This document shows positions 50,151 to 63,100 of a stretch of DNA of 64,000 nucleotides, one piece after another. Under the pieces are notes generated by a model, which saw only the letters and a list, made by a program, of their open reading frames with translations, was not told where the DNA came from and made no database searches. Source of the stretch: Istiophorus platypterus (lineage: Eukaryota > Chordata > Actinopteri > Istiophoriformes > Istiophoridae). The stretch lies in NCBI GenBank assembly GCA_016859345.1, contig CM029129.1, positions 11,238,946 through 11,302,945 on the forward strand, given 5' to 3'. Each line of letters begins with the position of its first letter. The stretch's first letter is position 1. The translations under genes and the position numbers were made by a program.

Positions 50151-51580
50151 CATTCTTCACATCTTCAACCATCCTTTGAATAAGAACAATAATCTGCTCT
50201 ATGCTTCGCCAGCAGTAACCCAATTTGTGTTGTTTGACCACCCCCTGCTGAGAACATAAGGAACTGTAGGATGGAGGGAGAGGTCTGATCTAGATCTATA
50301 AACACCAGTCATTGGATGTGCATGATACAGTTGCCCTCACTAAAACAGACATCAGTTCTTCTATGAGAGCAGATGAGATTTATCACAAAAGACAAGAATT
50401 TAGAGAGACTGTATGTCACTCCAGCATGGTCACTCGGCCTTTACCCCTGTTTATGCTGGATCCTGCAGATCTAGTGTAGGTGAACTCAGATCTGTGCTGA
50501 CACTTGGTATCACGAAGGGTGGCTACAGAATATTATAAACCAATATTGAGCATTTCTAAGATTGTCACAAGCCTAATTCAACAAAATGGCTATGACAAGA
50601 GCAGTTCAGATGACAACCACTATGCCATATCCACTCTGATCCACCCCTGTTGCCCTAACATCAAAGCCAGGTTTTCTTCATACTGTAAGTACTTGCCCTA
50701 TAGACTACCCTTATTTCCATGCTTACATATTGCTAAACACTGCTATTTATAAAATATACTTTAGGGAAAAGGTTGTTACAAATTAAAATGCATTGTTACA
50801 TTTAAGCTAAAATGGTGTGTGTAAGTTTGTCACATATTTCAGAATTTCTAAAGACTGCTAAAGATTGTTTTAAATCATTTTCATATTTCTAAACATTTGG
50901 TAACTGCCTCGTAGAATAGTGTTTTCTGACTAAATCATTAAAACAGCATCTTCTCAGTGTTTTTCATAACTCAGACCTTGACTTGTGACCATTACCTCAG
51001 GCCAAAAATCACTCCATCAAGTTCCCACAGCCATGATCTTAACTCATGTACTGCTTTCTCTCATTGCCATATGTCTCTATAGAATGAAGGGCCTTGGCCA
51101 ACTATAAGAGAGATAGTAGAATATCTTTTTTGCAATATATACAGCGGACTGGAGAGGTTGAACAGAAATATAAATCTCTCTCTCTGGTTTACAGTTGCTA
51201 AATCTCACTGTTACATTTATAATAGCTTACACAGAACATGTTAAGTGTTGTATATGCCCTCAGAAGTTTTCTTTTTCTATCTTCTATGGTCAAGGCCCAA
51301 GAAGATAGGTTCAAAATGGTCAAGGTGTTATTAGACTTTGATCTAGCTCATTGCGGCTACATTAGTCTTTCCAAGGAACTGGAAAGGCAAAAACTGTATT
51401 GATTATCTAAAAGGGTCACTATTTTTTTTTAATCAGACTTTGTTTTGAGCTTGTATGAAGTCAATTATTTTTGCTTAGAGGTAAACACAAGGCTCTGAAG
51501 ACTGGAACTGTATCGTATATATAGACTGGATTTTTTAATATTTAAATCATTTACATTCTGGCTGTATTTAGGTTTCAAAA
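50151..51580. other. Intergenic DNA between nrxn2 and pcnx3
   Basis: AT-rich, without recognisable genes. Short ORFs (for example 50504-50752) have no family resemblance known to me and include a non-ATG start. Confidence 0.6.
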
Positions 51581-51583
51581 ATA

Positions 51584-52075
51584 TATGGTACCGTGCAAAA
51601 ATTTTAGACAATTTTCCCTTTTTGAATTTTTGTCATTCAGTGTCATCAGAGAGACGTCTGATGGGCCAATAATTCATTCTGCATCATGAGACAATGAACC
51701 CAAACACAGAGTCAGTCGAGGTGTCCTGCAGCAGACGGTCTGACCCCCAGAGAGCCCTGATTTCAACATCATGGAGTCAGTCTGGGACTGCATGTCGAGA
51801 CGGAAGACGCGGAGACGGACTATAACCACAGGAGAACTGCGGCGAGTTCTCCAAGATGCTTGGATCATCCTGCTCGCTGAAAGCCTGGAAAAACTGCGTG
51901 GAAGCGTACCTGCCGGAACCGGTGCTGTTTTAAAGTCAAGGGCTGGTCACAGCAGATATCGATTCAGTTTAGGTCTGTTTCCTTCACTTTTATTTTTTTA
52001 AATGATTTTTTTTTAAATCATCCTTACCCTACTTTAAGTTCTTGAAACTTATGCAAAGGTCACTCTGTACGGTTG
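51584..52075 (+). mobile_element. Collapsed Tc1/mariner-like transposon remnant
   Basis: The stretch 51753-51970 encodes SPDFNIMESVWDCMSRRK, then LRRVLQDAW, LAESLEKLRGSVPAG and VLKSRAGHSRY. This matches the C-terminal end of fish Tc1-like transposases (family pattern: SPDLNIIExLW, LVLQDVWNNLPAE, LxxSVPRR, VLKAKGGHTKY), including the third catalytic acidic residue (E of IMES). The first two catalytic Asp regions are missing and frames are broken upstream. Outer sequences ACCGTGCAAAAATTTTAGACA (about 51590-51610) and, inverted, TTGAAACTTATGCAAAG near 52043 look like worn terminal repeats, so the element is a deleted copy of about 490 bp. The boundaries are approximate. Confidence 0.6.
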
Positions 52076-52118
52076 TGATATTATAATTTTGAAATTAATG
52101 AGAATAAATGCCCCTCCG

Positions 52119-52126
52119 TGACGTCA
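52119..52126. promoter_or_regulatory. cAMP response element (palindromic CRE)
   Basis: The exact 8-bp site TGACGTCA is followed by a CCAAT box at 52137-52141. CREB/ATF-family proteins bind this consensus. Occupancy is unknown. Confidence 0.6.
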
Positions 52127-52179
52127 GCACGTACGGCCAATCCGCGCCATGGGAATTTCTCCTCGCCTAATCACGCTCC

Positions 52180-52225
52180 GTGCGTGCGTGCGTGTGCGTG
52201 AGTGCGTGCGTGTGCGTGCGTGTGT
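52180..52225. repeat. GTGC/GTGT repeat in the pcnx3 promoter
   Basis: Repeated GTGC units with GTGT and GTGA interruptions over about 46 nt, CpG-containing, just downstream of the CRE and CCAAT box. Confidence 0.85.
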
Positions 52226-53580
52226 CAACTAGTTGTTAGCTAGCGCTAGCAGCCCAGTTAGCTAGCTTGTTGAAACATTTTCACACAGGCACCGTTTGTG
52301 CCAAGAAAAACAAGCTGCCGTTCACCGTGAGAGAGGACGCCCCGCTTCCGTTGCACGTCTGGCAGCCTTTAGATGCCAAAGAGGATGAGGGACCGTCCGA
52401 AGAACAATCACAAGTTTAGCCAGCGCCAAAAGAAAGTGAAGCTACAGATTTCGGACAGGCGGTTGCCTTGCTCGCTAGCATCCTGAGAAGGAAAGCTCTG
52501 AGATTTTTTTTTTTTTTTTTTGCAAGAACTGGATGCGGAAGGAGGATATGAGGCAAGCTGGACAGCTAATGCTAATTGTAAGCGATGCTGGCATCCAAGT
52601 GTGGAAAACATTTCACTGTGAGCACAATTATATAAATCTATCAAGCTAACCTGAGCTTATATCAGCCAGTAACAAACTACACTGTCGCTCACCTAGCGAC
52701 CAGCGGTTAAGCTAACTTGTTGTAGGTTGATGTCAGTCACCTAGCTGACGACAGGGACATTACCCAGGCTGAAATGCTCATATACGCGGCCTAGCATTAG
52801 CCGGTGACTAGCTAGAAGCAATCTAATGATGTTTAACGTTTGTCAGCAAGTTTGCAGCGGTGCACTCCTACTACCGATAATGTTTTATCTTAACTAAGGC
52901 GATTGGAGGCCTTGTTGGTTAAGCAGGTCTTATTTTAGCGATCAGAAACGCACAGATATATTCGTAAGCTAGGCTAAATTGTGTGGTAGCTTGCTAATGT
53001 CAATCAGAAAACTTAATCTAGCTGGCACACAACACCGGCCTGGACATTAAAATACGATGTTTTAAGCTCTGCCATCCTGTCGGAAATCTGTAAAAACTCA
53101 TAGACTGTGTTGTGTAGCTTCTCTCTTGCTTCATTTTGGTTTAGAAGACATCCACTGACAAACGTTAGTCATTTTAATCACTGCAGTGCTTGGAAGTGTC
53201 AGCTTATCTTAGTCTCACCTTTTCTAGTAGCTGGTCAAATGGTCATTGCTTTGAGTTAATGCAGAAATTGTGAATGATAAGTGATTAAGTATAATGTTTT
53301 ACTCAGCATAAACGCTATATTGTGATCTCCTGCTTAACATTATACAAGATGAACTGAAAATTAGAGGAAACTATAAGGTTTCACATCCTATATGTGGAAT
53401 TTTAGGAAGTACTAAAAGTGACCCTGACTAGAAAGACACTCTAAAGTGCTCGTATCCACAACTAGTATGTGCATGTGGATAGTCGACAGATTTCTAAGAG
53501 AACATTTAAACTTATTTTGTGATTTTTCAGTGTTATTTCATGGATTATGGTTATTGCCTAGCATTCATTTTTCCCCTCAG

Positions 53581-53980
53581 TGAATGCAATGTTTAGAAAT
53601 ATAGCTTCATACAAGGAAACAAATCAGTTTTCATCTTTCTTACAGATGAATGTTTTTTCATACATTCAGTGGGTTACCAATGTGCCAAAAAGTCACTCTC
53701 CTGATTACCCAACACGGATTAGGTTAGAGAGTGGCAACGTCGGTGCAGGGAGGGAGCACATACTGGCACAAGAATATGCAAGGATCCTTGACCAAAACTG
53801 AAGTACACATATCCAAGACACAGAACTATTGTCCTTAATGAAACAGTCTTGGTTAACCTGCCATACCCAATGGAAGTGCCATTGTAGACACAAGATACCG
53901 TGGCTCAAACTGCTGCACAGTTTCTTGAGCTACAGTCTTGGAGGAAGCATTTCAGCTTTTGGTTGAACCTCAAGGTTGAG
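53581..53980 (+). other. pcnx3: Putative pcnx3 5' UTR leader of the start-codon exon
   Basis: A good acceptor (tttttcccctcag, ending 53580) precedes this stretch, which runs unbroken into the first coding exon. If it is transcribed, the leader holds upstream ATGs: one at 53584 opens a 6-codon ORF, and one at 53589 opens a 70-codon ORF ending at 53801. The frame of the main ORF is open back to 53900 but has no ATG before 53981. A second acceptor-like tttcttacag lies near 53645. Confidence 0.4.
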
Positions 53981-54133
53981 ATGGGTTCCCAAGCTCTTCA
54001 GATATTGCGGCAGGGTGTGTGGGCTTCACTCACAGGAGGCTGGTATGTGGACCCCCATCAGAGCACATTCTCCAACTGCTTCCACCTCTACCTTTGGATA
54101 TTTCTTCTGGCCTTCCCCTTTCTGCTGTACATG
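53981..54133 (+). CDS. pcnx3: pcnx3 coding exon 1
   Basis: Residues 1-51, starting MGSQALQILRQGVWASLTGG and followed by DPHQSTFSNCFHLYLWIFLL, the pecanex N-terminal signature leading into the first membrane segment. The donor is gtaagc on a codon boundary. Confidence 0.95.
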
Positions 54134-57100
54134 GTAAGCACATTTGCACAACAGGTTATGATAAATAATGAATGGAGGAAACTGCTTAACTCAGGCATAC
54201 TTACCTACTTCCCATTACACAGTTTTTCAAATATAAACTTGTAAATTGCTTTAATTTACCAGGCAGGACTGCTGCAAATACAATTTACACAATAAGATTT
54301 TTGCTTCATCAAGTGAGGGAGAAACTAAAGCATTTATACATATGTGGTTCTCCAAGAAAACAAACTATATGACAGACTTAGAGTAAGAAGTGGTTTTAAA
54401 GCGAAACTTGTTTGTTTTTTTAAAAAAAAGACTTGATATCATTTTTGTGTGAAACTGTGCATATGTATATTCACACCTTACACTGTGGGTAATAACTCAA
54501 CCATTTGCCATCTAGGTCACTACTAAATAAGAGTTTTAATCTATATGGGAAAACTGTGGATTTGTTTAAAATCTCACTGAACCAATGTGGTTGCCCTGTG
54601 CACTTCATTATGTTCACATGTCATGTATAAGAACCTTGTCGAGAAAAAAAAATCCCTAAAATTACCTTAAGAATTGTATTGATGAATAGTTTCATGTTTG
54701 ACTGCCTACATTTGGTGATAGTCTCATTTCTGTCATCTTTGGTAAGATATTATCTTTACAGTACAGCAAGCTGTCTTTGGTGAAATAAGTAATGGGAATT
54801 TTCTTTCATTATGATAAGTGCAGAACACTGTTTAGTTCAATACCCCTCCCCTTTTTTTCTCTTTTAATTTACAATTTGGCATCCCTTATCATTTTTTTTT
54901 CTTAATTGCCTAGTTTTTGTATTAAGTCTCAGTTTCTGTCATTGTCTTTTCACTCCCTCTCAGGCTTTTCCTCCTAGCTTGGTGGTAGCAGGTGTCTACT
55001 CTGCTGTGGTGGCAGTCTTTTTCACAGCTATCAAGGTGGTGAACTACCGGCTTCATGCTATGTTCGACCTTGGGGAGATTGTTGAGAAGAAGCAGGCCTC
55101 ACTCACAGTTGAAGCACCAAGGACAGAGGATGGAGATGAAGGTTCAGGTGTCCATAATGGCAATCAGCACAGGTAAGAAGGTGTTTTAAAACTAATTTTG
55201 GAGAAAAAATATGGAATCACAATGCTGTGAAATCCTTTTTAATTTTCTGTTTGTGTAACATCTAAACAGGGATAGTCATGTTGGTGTAGAGATGACTGTG
55301 TTTCGTAAGGTCAACTCAACACCCCCAGTGCGCTGTAGCTCCCAGCACTCGCTTTTTGGCTTGAACCAGGTGTCGGTGAGGCTTACTACTACTTATAATA
55401 TGCAGTCTTCTTTCTTCTCCCTCCATCATCCCTCCGGTTCTACTTTATAAATAATGTTTATTTATTGAGTTCCCTTGCCAGTCTGCATGGGAAAAATTTT
55501 CATTAGACTCAAATGTTGTAAATACTCTGTTGATATATATATTGATGTGAATTAACCATTTTGTTTTTGTTTTTTTAATTGTCCTTATTCTTCAGGAGTT
55601 CTTGCCTCAGTTGGAAGATACAGGGGGCACTAAGGGTATGAATCTGAATTCTGTGTTACAATACTGCATATAAAAATTGACGGATTTTTATTTTAAACAG
55701 TGGTATATGATGTGTAGTCTCAAGTATTTCTTTACACTGTCCTTATACCATTTGTGTGCCAGATCACTGTGAGTTGACTGCTGCTTCTTGAGTGATATCT
55801 TTCCTTTTACCTCAGATATTAAAGAGCTAATGCGTGAACAAGGAAGCAATAATGTGATTGTTACTTCGGCTCACCGTGAGATCCTACGCCAGAGTTCCCA
55901 GGACACCATTAGTAAGTCTGCTCCTAACCACTGACCAGGAAAAAGCATGCCAACTGAACAGCGTATAATCCTGCCTGTATAAAAACAAGTTATACACAAA
56001 AGCCCGGTCTAGGAGTACAGCAATACTGTGCATATTCCATAGTAGGCATGGCTCTAATTTCTGTCTGCTAGAATGAATGCCAGTGTATGCATCCAAATTT
56101 ATAATAACACGATAAAAGAACAAAAGCAGCTGTCAGTCCTGAGAAGCAGAACTCAGAACCTCTTTGTTACAGTCTTAAAAAAATTGCTTTTTGATCTGAT
56201 TTTGTTCTGTTTCACTATATAGGAGCCCCAAGTGTGGTCCAGTCCTGCATTGCCGCTGGTCTGGGAGGTGATTTCCCAGGTCTCATGGGAATATCTGGAG
56301 TGTCAGCTGGATTTGGTGAACCTGGAGACAGCTTGTCTATCCCCCCTTCACCCTCCAGTCAAGAAGATGGAGGTGAGAAAGAACAGTTGCAGGAAGTTGA
56401 AGAGTTACCAGAACAACTGTCACAACAGAGTCCTGAAGACAATGGGTTAGGGGCTTATTCTCCCCTTGGCCCCTCTGCTGAATCTGAGAGCCTGGGGGAT
56501 ACTCCCCTTAGCCCTCTTATAAAGAGCAGCTTAAGTGAGGAGCTGAGTGAAAATCTCCTGGGTTTGGGCCTTGACCCTGTGGCATTTGCACCTGGGACTG
56601 AGCACCCAGGCAGCCGCAGTGGGGTGGCACTAGCAGCCGGATCTACAGACAGCTGTTTCAGTGCAGGTGGAGCCACCACAGACCGTGAGACGCTGAGCAC
56701 TGTTAGCAGTTACCGCAGTGAAAAAACTGATTCCACTCAGCTGGAAAGCCCTTCATTCAGCCAGCTACGGCCTGCAGACGGACCCTCGTCTGCCTCAGCA
56801 AAAGCCATAGGCTCTAACATCCCTCAGCCCACAGAGGATCTGGCAGGACAGGGTGGTAGTGATACGGACAACCTGTCAGACAGTGTTTTACTGCGCTCCC
56901 CTTCCAAAGACTTCTCCCTCAGCCAGGGGCTAGACAGGACACTTGTTGAAGGAGAGGATTTGCCCCCGGTACTCTCTGATATTGCACAGCCCCCTCCTCT
57001 TGAGAACTCTTCCCCTTCAAGTAGTGGCCACTCAGAGGTTTGTGATTTAGATAGAAATGTCACAGTTCCTCCTCTACCCCCACCTCGGCAGGCCAATTCA

Positions 57101-60100
57101 GTGCCCTCAGGGCTGGCCCTGGGTCTAGTGTGTTCTGAGCCTGCTTTGCCCATATCCTCTACCCCCTTCTTATTGTCTGACCAGCCTGCTCTGCAAGCCC
57201 AGCAGGTTGTACGCCCTAAAGACTTAAAGCTGCTGCGGGCCAGCGGCAGTAGTGTGGGGCACAGGCCAGGCCGAAGGAAAGCTCCACGAAGGCGAGCTGG
57301 AGCAGGGAGCAGTAGTTTTGACTGTGGCTCATACAGGCGTCACCACAATCATAGACAACACAGAGATTACATCCCAGTACGCAATCGACTGGGCGCCAAG
57401 GCCTACAGTGAAAGTCTGTTTGAGGATTCCAGCGATGAGGACGATGGCAGTGACATGAGCGCCGGTTCTAGTCTGGGTTCCCAGCGCCGATACAGCTCGG
57501 ACGACGACGACGACGACGACGATGATGACTCAAGTTCCTCTACCTCCTGCTACTCCCCTGACCTCGCTAACACTGGCATTACATCCCCACTCACCCCTGC
57601 TGCTCAACTGCCCACTCCAAGGGAAGGGGATTTACCTGAAACTGCTGTCCCCTCTCATTCCCGTGCTGCTCAGCGCTCCTCTAGCACAGCTAGCGCTAAG
57701 ACTCATGCAAGAGTGCTAAGTATGGATGGGGCAGGTGGAGGCCAGAGCAACACGACAGCCCTGCCTTCTACTCTGCTTACAATGCCCTCCACTTCCACCC
57801 CTGCACCTCGAACTCTCACCATCTCTAAGTCTGATCTGGAGGCCCGTACTATTCATACCGATGGCTTCCCTGGAACTCATCATCATCGGCTGGATTCTCT
57901 TGGAGGCTCTTGGACTGGCAACCAGATGGGCTGGAGGGCAGGAGAGCTGGTTGAAGAGGGAGCTGTGGGAGGGGGTGAGTTGGCTTAATAATATTTATTT
58001 GTTTTAGAGACATAGCATTTTGGATTTTGGTGCAGATGAAGGCTTAATCTTGGAATGGAGCTGTGTTTTCAGTATGGTTTGGAGTATTCTGCTAATTATT
58101 GAAATAGCCAACCTAGAGAGTCTCTGATATGAAGACCAAGTTGTGAGGCATCCACAGATAAAAATTGTGGCTGATGTTGTTGACTTTAAATTATTAGTAA
58201 TAGAATAAATTTTACCTTGTGCTTTATTTAGTCTCAGACAAGTTAATGCCCAAGAAAGTAGGTCTGTTTAGATTAGCAATCTTTTACCATATTATGAATA
58301 GCCAAGGGAGCTTGACTATAGCCAATTTAGCTTTCCATTTAGTATTTTAGTACAAAACTTGTAAAATTGCATTGTATAAATTGGAAGGCATATATTTGAA
58401 AAACATGTGCAACTTTCAAACAGAAAAGTTTTTTTTGTAATTTAACTTACAAGATCATGGCAACCAAAGAGTTACTGAAGGTATAAACAGTACTGACATG
58501 TAAATTTTCGTATGGAATTTGCTGCCTGACACAGACCTTGACTCAGAACTTTCTTTCAAGGTTAATCTGAGTCACTAATGCGAAAGTAAATTTCTCATTT
58601 ACTGACTGCAGATCAGTGCTGACTTCTATATTTTTGACTCAGCCTTGTACTTTAGAAACCATGAAATAAATCGAAAGCAGATTTGCCTTGCTATTTCTGA
58701 TATCACTCATGTTTTTTTATATGTCGCAACAGAGGCAAACATTTCCTGTAACATCAGTGTATGCCCGTTTTGACTCTCATGTCAGAGATCATGAAATTGG
58801 TCAGTTATACCGTCACTTGGTAATAACCCTAAACTAAAAAATAATTAAAAACCTAAAGTAAGGAAAATAGATCATTGGGAAAGAACAGCAAATTAAGCAG
58901 AGGAGACAAAAACAAATTTACAGTCTAAGAAAAGGTTATTTCCTGAAACATTTTTTCACAGCAGTGGGAATAGGGTTTATTAAGAATAAACCAAAAGACA
59001 GTCAGGCTTGACCTAGAACTGCTTTTGTACAAACAAGATATCCAAGATTGATTACAGTTAATACACATCAAGTCATTTAGTGCCTCTGAGACAAGAGTCA
59101 CAGGTAGTTTAGTTCTGAAGTAAACAGGTTGTTGGTGCAAAGTTAAAACTTTAGCTTTTCTTCAATGAATGAAGGATGAAGTAGGGACACAAACAAATGT
59201 GTGCCAACTTATAGAAGTGACAGGATCCAGGATGTGCAGAATGTACAGTATTTAGATGCTAGAAACAAGGTTAAGCAACATTCAGGACTTCAAAATCAAA
59301 ATGCACTGAAATACAACAATAAATGAATACAACAAATTTTATCAAATCTGTTAGTCTCAAATGACTTTACAAAAACTGGACTATTTTTGAATTGTGTGAT
59401 CAATAGTGCATTGATGTCAGGGTTTCCTGCAGTGTGTTATAGTGAAGATGCCTTTACTAGCTTATTCTTTTTGCACTACAGTCAACCATGAACATTAATG
59501 CATCATTAAGGTTTTCTTATTCTTGCTGTTAACATAAACTCAGCAGGATTTTCGATGCCTGATTTAATTCAGAGGAAAACGTTTGATTAATAATTAAGCT
59601 TTGATCAATTTGGGATATTGTGCAATTTCTCATCAATAATAAAGTCAGGGTATTTGTTTTTCAATTTCTGGTTTGCATAACCAAATGCATACAGTACATC
59701 TAAATGCAGATGTTGCAATGGCAAAAGGATACCCCATAATAGGCAAATGGTACATGTACCTGTCCATTTTTGATCCAAAAGGTGCCTTGTATGGTGTACA
59801 CTGACAATGTAATGTAAACCGCTGCACTGATGTAACTGATAACCCTTCTACAGCCATGGCTCCAGAGGATGGGGGCAAACACGACGCAGTCAGCAGTGTA
59901 AAGAGGACCCAGGCCATCCGCAGGAGACACAATGCTGGGAGCAACCCTACACCGCCCCCGTCCACCATGGGATCCCCTCCGAGGTTAGTCAACTAAGCAA
60001 ACCCGGGTGAAGGTCATAGCTGATGCCTTGTTCTATACTACTGCCTTAAATTCTCCAAATCTCTAAATTCACAGTATGATGAATTTAAGAATTAGTAATG

Positions 60101-63100
60101 TGTTTCTAAGGTAAATATATCCAGGGATTTCCCATAAAGTTAATATTCGCAGCGGTTTTTGGAGAAATAATGATAACAAATTAATTACTTTAAACTACCA
60201 CTCAAGGATACGCCAGCTTCAGCAGGACTGGTTGACCTAACACTGTGTTAAACAATGCTATTCAGTTCATTATGTTTTTGTTTGTTTTTTTTGTTTTGTT
60301 TTGGGTTTTTTATCCTTTAGCCTGCAGGACCTCCAACGGGCTCGGACCTCCTCTCATTCGCGGACTCGCACACTTCCCTCAGCCTTACAATTTGCCTCCT
60401 CGCTCCTTCTACCCCGCAGTGGCATCCACGAGGCCTCCACCTTCGATGACACATCTGAGGGAGCAGTACACTACTTCTATGATGAGAGTGGTGAGTTGGT
60501 TGCTTTAAAGGAGTAGTTAAGTATTTTGGAAGATCTACGTGCTTGCTTTCAATGAAAAAAAAATATGGAAATTTTATAATATTCTCAGCATTTTTCTCTG
60601 CCTCTACGATACTATGTGTATAAACAGGCTATGTCAGAACTATGAATATGAAATTAAAAGCTCCTGCATGCTTTGCTGGTTTTTACAATTTATTTCTGTT
60701 TTCCATCAAGACATCTTCCTCTTACATTGTTCTGTTATGTATCCAATTTATGCAGTTGCAATAACACACAAATGTATCATCTTTTAGTTCCTCTACTTTG
60801 TCTGAGTGTTTTTCCCTGTTAAAGTATTCAGTTTTGGTCTTTTTTCTGCTGGGTAACAGGAGTGAAAAGGTCCTACACGTTTGGACCTGCTGGGGGCGGT
60901 TATGAGGACCCAGTTCAGTAAGTTACAAAGATTTTTATTTCCTCTAAGACATGATTTGCTCTTAGAAAGACATGAGTAAAAGCTGTACTTAATGACATAA
61001 TATTTCATGCTTGCAGGGAAAGGGAGAGGCAGTCCCAGTCCTCAAGCTTCACCTCAACTGAGGTCCAAGAAGGGGCACCAGTCCTGTCCATGCTCCAGCC
61101 TAGACCTGTGGTTTTACAGGGCATGCAGGTGCGCAGGGTGCCTCTGGAAATGCCTGAGGTTAGCAGTCTTTGATGTTAGATGTTAGAGATTATCTTAGGT
61201 AGAATGTCAAATAAATATGTCTCGACTCTCTACTTTAAAAGGAAACAGGCTGTCCTTGTAGTTTCCTCGTCTGAAATCATCACTTATTTCTTAACTCCTC
61301 TGTAGTTTGATCTGGATCATGAGTCTCTACAAGAGTCCCAGGAAAACACTCTGATGATTGAGGAGAAAGCCAAACCCAAACAGTACTATCGCTTTTGGGT
61401 GCTGCCTGGGAAATGGCTGAGGGTTCGATATGATCGATTGGCTCTTCTTGCCTTATTGGACAGGTAAGTCAAAAACAGAGCAAAGCATTTTGTATTCACT
61501 GTTCCCAGTATCAATTACTGTTATACAATGAACAAAGTCCATCAGTGCATTTGAGTCATTGTTAAATCTTATTTGCTCATTTGGGTCTTTGTTTACTGTG
61601 TCTTTATCTCATTTCATTAAAAATAACTGAAAGGGAACTGTAAGTGGTGTAGACTGCTCCCCATATTTCAAGTGAATATTTAAAGAGCTAAGTAAATCAT
61701 TATCTGTGACACAGGTGCAAAAGACTCTTCCAAACCCAAACCAGTCACATCATCATGTGCAGCCATTTGTATATTGGTTTTGACTTCAGAGAGCAGTTGA
61801 AACCACAGTGATTCTGTGAACAGTAGCTGATCATTGAGTCTCTAGTGGATGAAACAAAGTTTTTCCCTTGTGAGTAATCTAAATATGCAGATTTAAAACT
61901 CTTATAAACAGAAGGTAGAAGATAATTTTTATATATTTTCACCTCACCAGAAGACGCAACGATTCGCATTGGTTTATTTCTTTGGAATATCCTTGGGGAT
62001 TATATCTGCCTAAGGCTGCATAGGCCCCCTCAAGTAATGCACAAACACTCATGACCTTTTTAACCTCATGACTCTCCAGGCCTAAAAATTCACAGAGGAA
62101 AAAGGCTAAATCATAATACCCTGGTTTAGATTTTACTTGATAGTGCTACACTAGAGTATAATTTATTTAATCAAGGTGTGTTAGAAACATAGTACATCAC
62201 CCAGAAGTTTTCAGTGCATTTTATTTAACTTAATCAAGTAGCATGACATGTATATAGAGAGCACTGAGACAGACCATTGACAATATTATTGTTAAATTGT
62301 CCGAATACTGATTTCTCTAAATTCTGTTGCCAGGAACCGCCGTGTGGGAGAGAATGTGTTTGCTGTGGTGCTGGCCAGTCTGGTGGCCTTCTTGGGGTTT
62401 CTGCTGCTGCTCCGAGGCTTTTTCAGGGACATCTGGGTTTTCCAGTTCTGCCTGGTCATTGCTAGCTGCCAGTACTCCTTATTGAAGGTACCGCACCTCT
62501 GGATTTCATTGGAAAAAGGGATCCTATATTTTAATGATCTTTGTGTTGCCAATGTCTTTTGCACCATATGTCTCAAAAAAACAAAACAAAACAGACCCAA
62601 AAAAGGCTGTGACAATGTTCAGGGACAATAGCACCTTCAAAAACTGGCCAAAACTAACATTTTGATTATTCTTTCTAAAAAAAACAAAACACATGGGCTC
62701 AAACCATTCAAATATCTATTTTTTTCAGATATGTGCTTAAGAAGGCAAAAAAATACAATGAGAAACATAACTACTTGGATGCATATTTTCGAGATGTCTC
62801 CTCAGAACTTAGGTGCCGAAATATTAGGCTAACTCTATCTTACATAGCTTGCTTTATCCTGAGGTTTCACAATTTTGCCATCTACTGACCATAATTTAAA
62901 GTATGACCAAACGGGACTTTTGCTTGGAGTAGAAATCGCGCTCTCTGTGACCGAGTTTGGTTGTGATCTCTCTGCTATCATTACCAATCAGTTGTTGTTG
63001 ATTTATTTGTTTTGTTTCAGCTTGACCCACAGTTCATTTTCTCATTTTCTGTCATTAAAAGTGACTCCAGTCCATCATGCAGTGCTTTCAGTGCAGTGAT

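Larger units (their letters stand above)
52100..52580 (+). promoter_or_regulatory. pcnx3: pcnx3 promoter and probable first 5' UTR exon
   Basis: This is a CpG-rich stretch in otherwise AT-rich surroundings. It carries a full palindromic CRE, TGACGTCA (52119-52126), and a CCAAT box (52137-52141), spaced 10 nt apart. A GTGC/GTGT repeat follows (52180-52225), and then the palindrome GCTAGCGCTAGC (52239-52250). No TATA box is evident. A possible splice donor, ATT|GTAAGC, lies at 52578. With the acceptor at 53579-53580 this would give a non-coding first exon. The start site and first exon are inferred. Confidence 0.5.

Noticed and set aside
53900..53980. Extension of the pcnx3 start exon to 53900
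   Set aside because: It begins with GTG. The MGSQ start at 53981 matches the family N-terminus and has a good context.
56455..57153. Minus-strand and alternate-frame ORFs within the large pcnx3 exon
   Set aside because: They overlap a well-conserved coding exon and are shadows of its composition.
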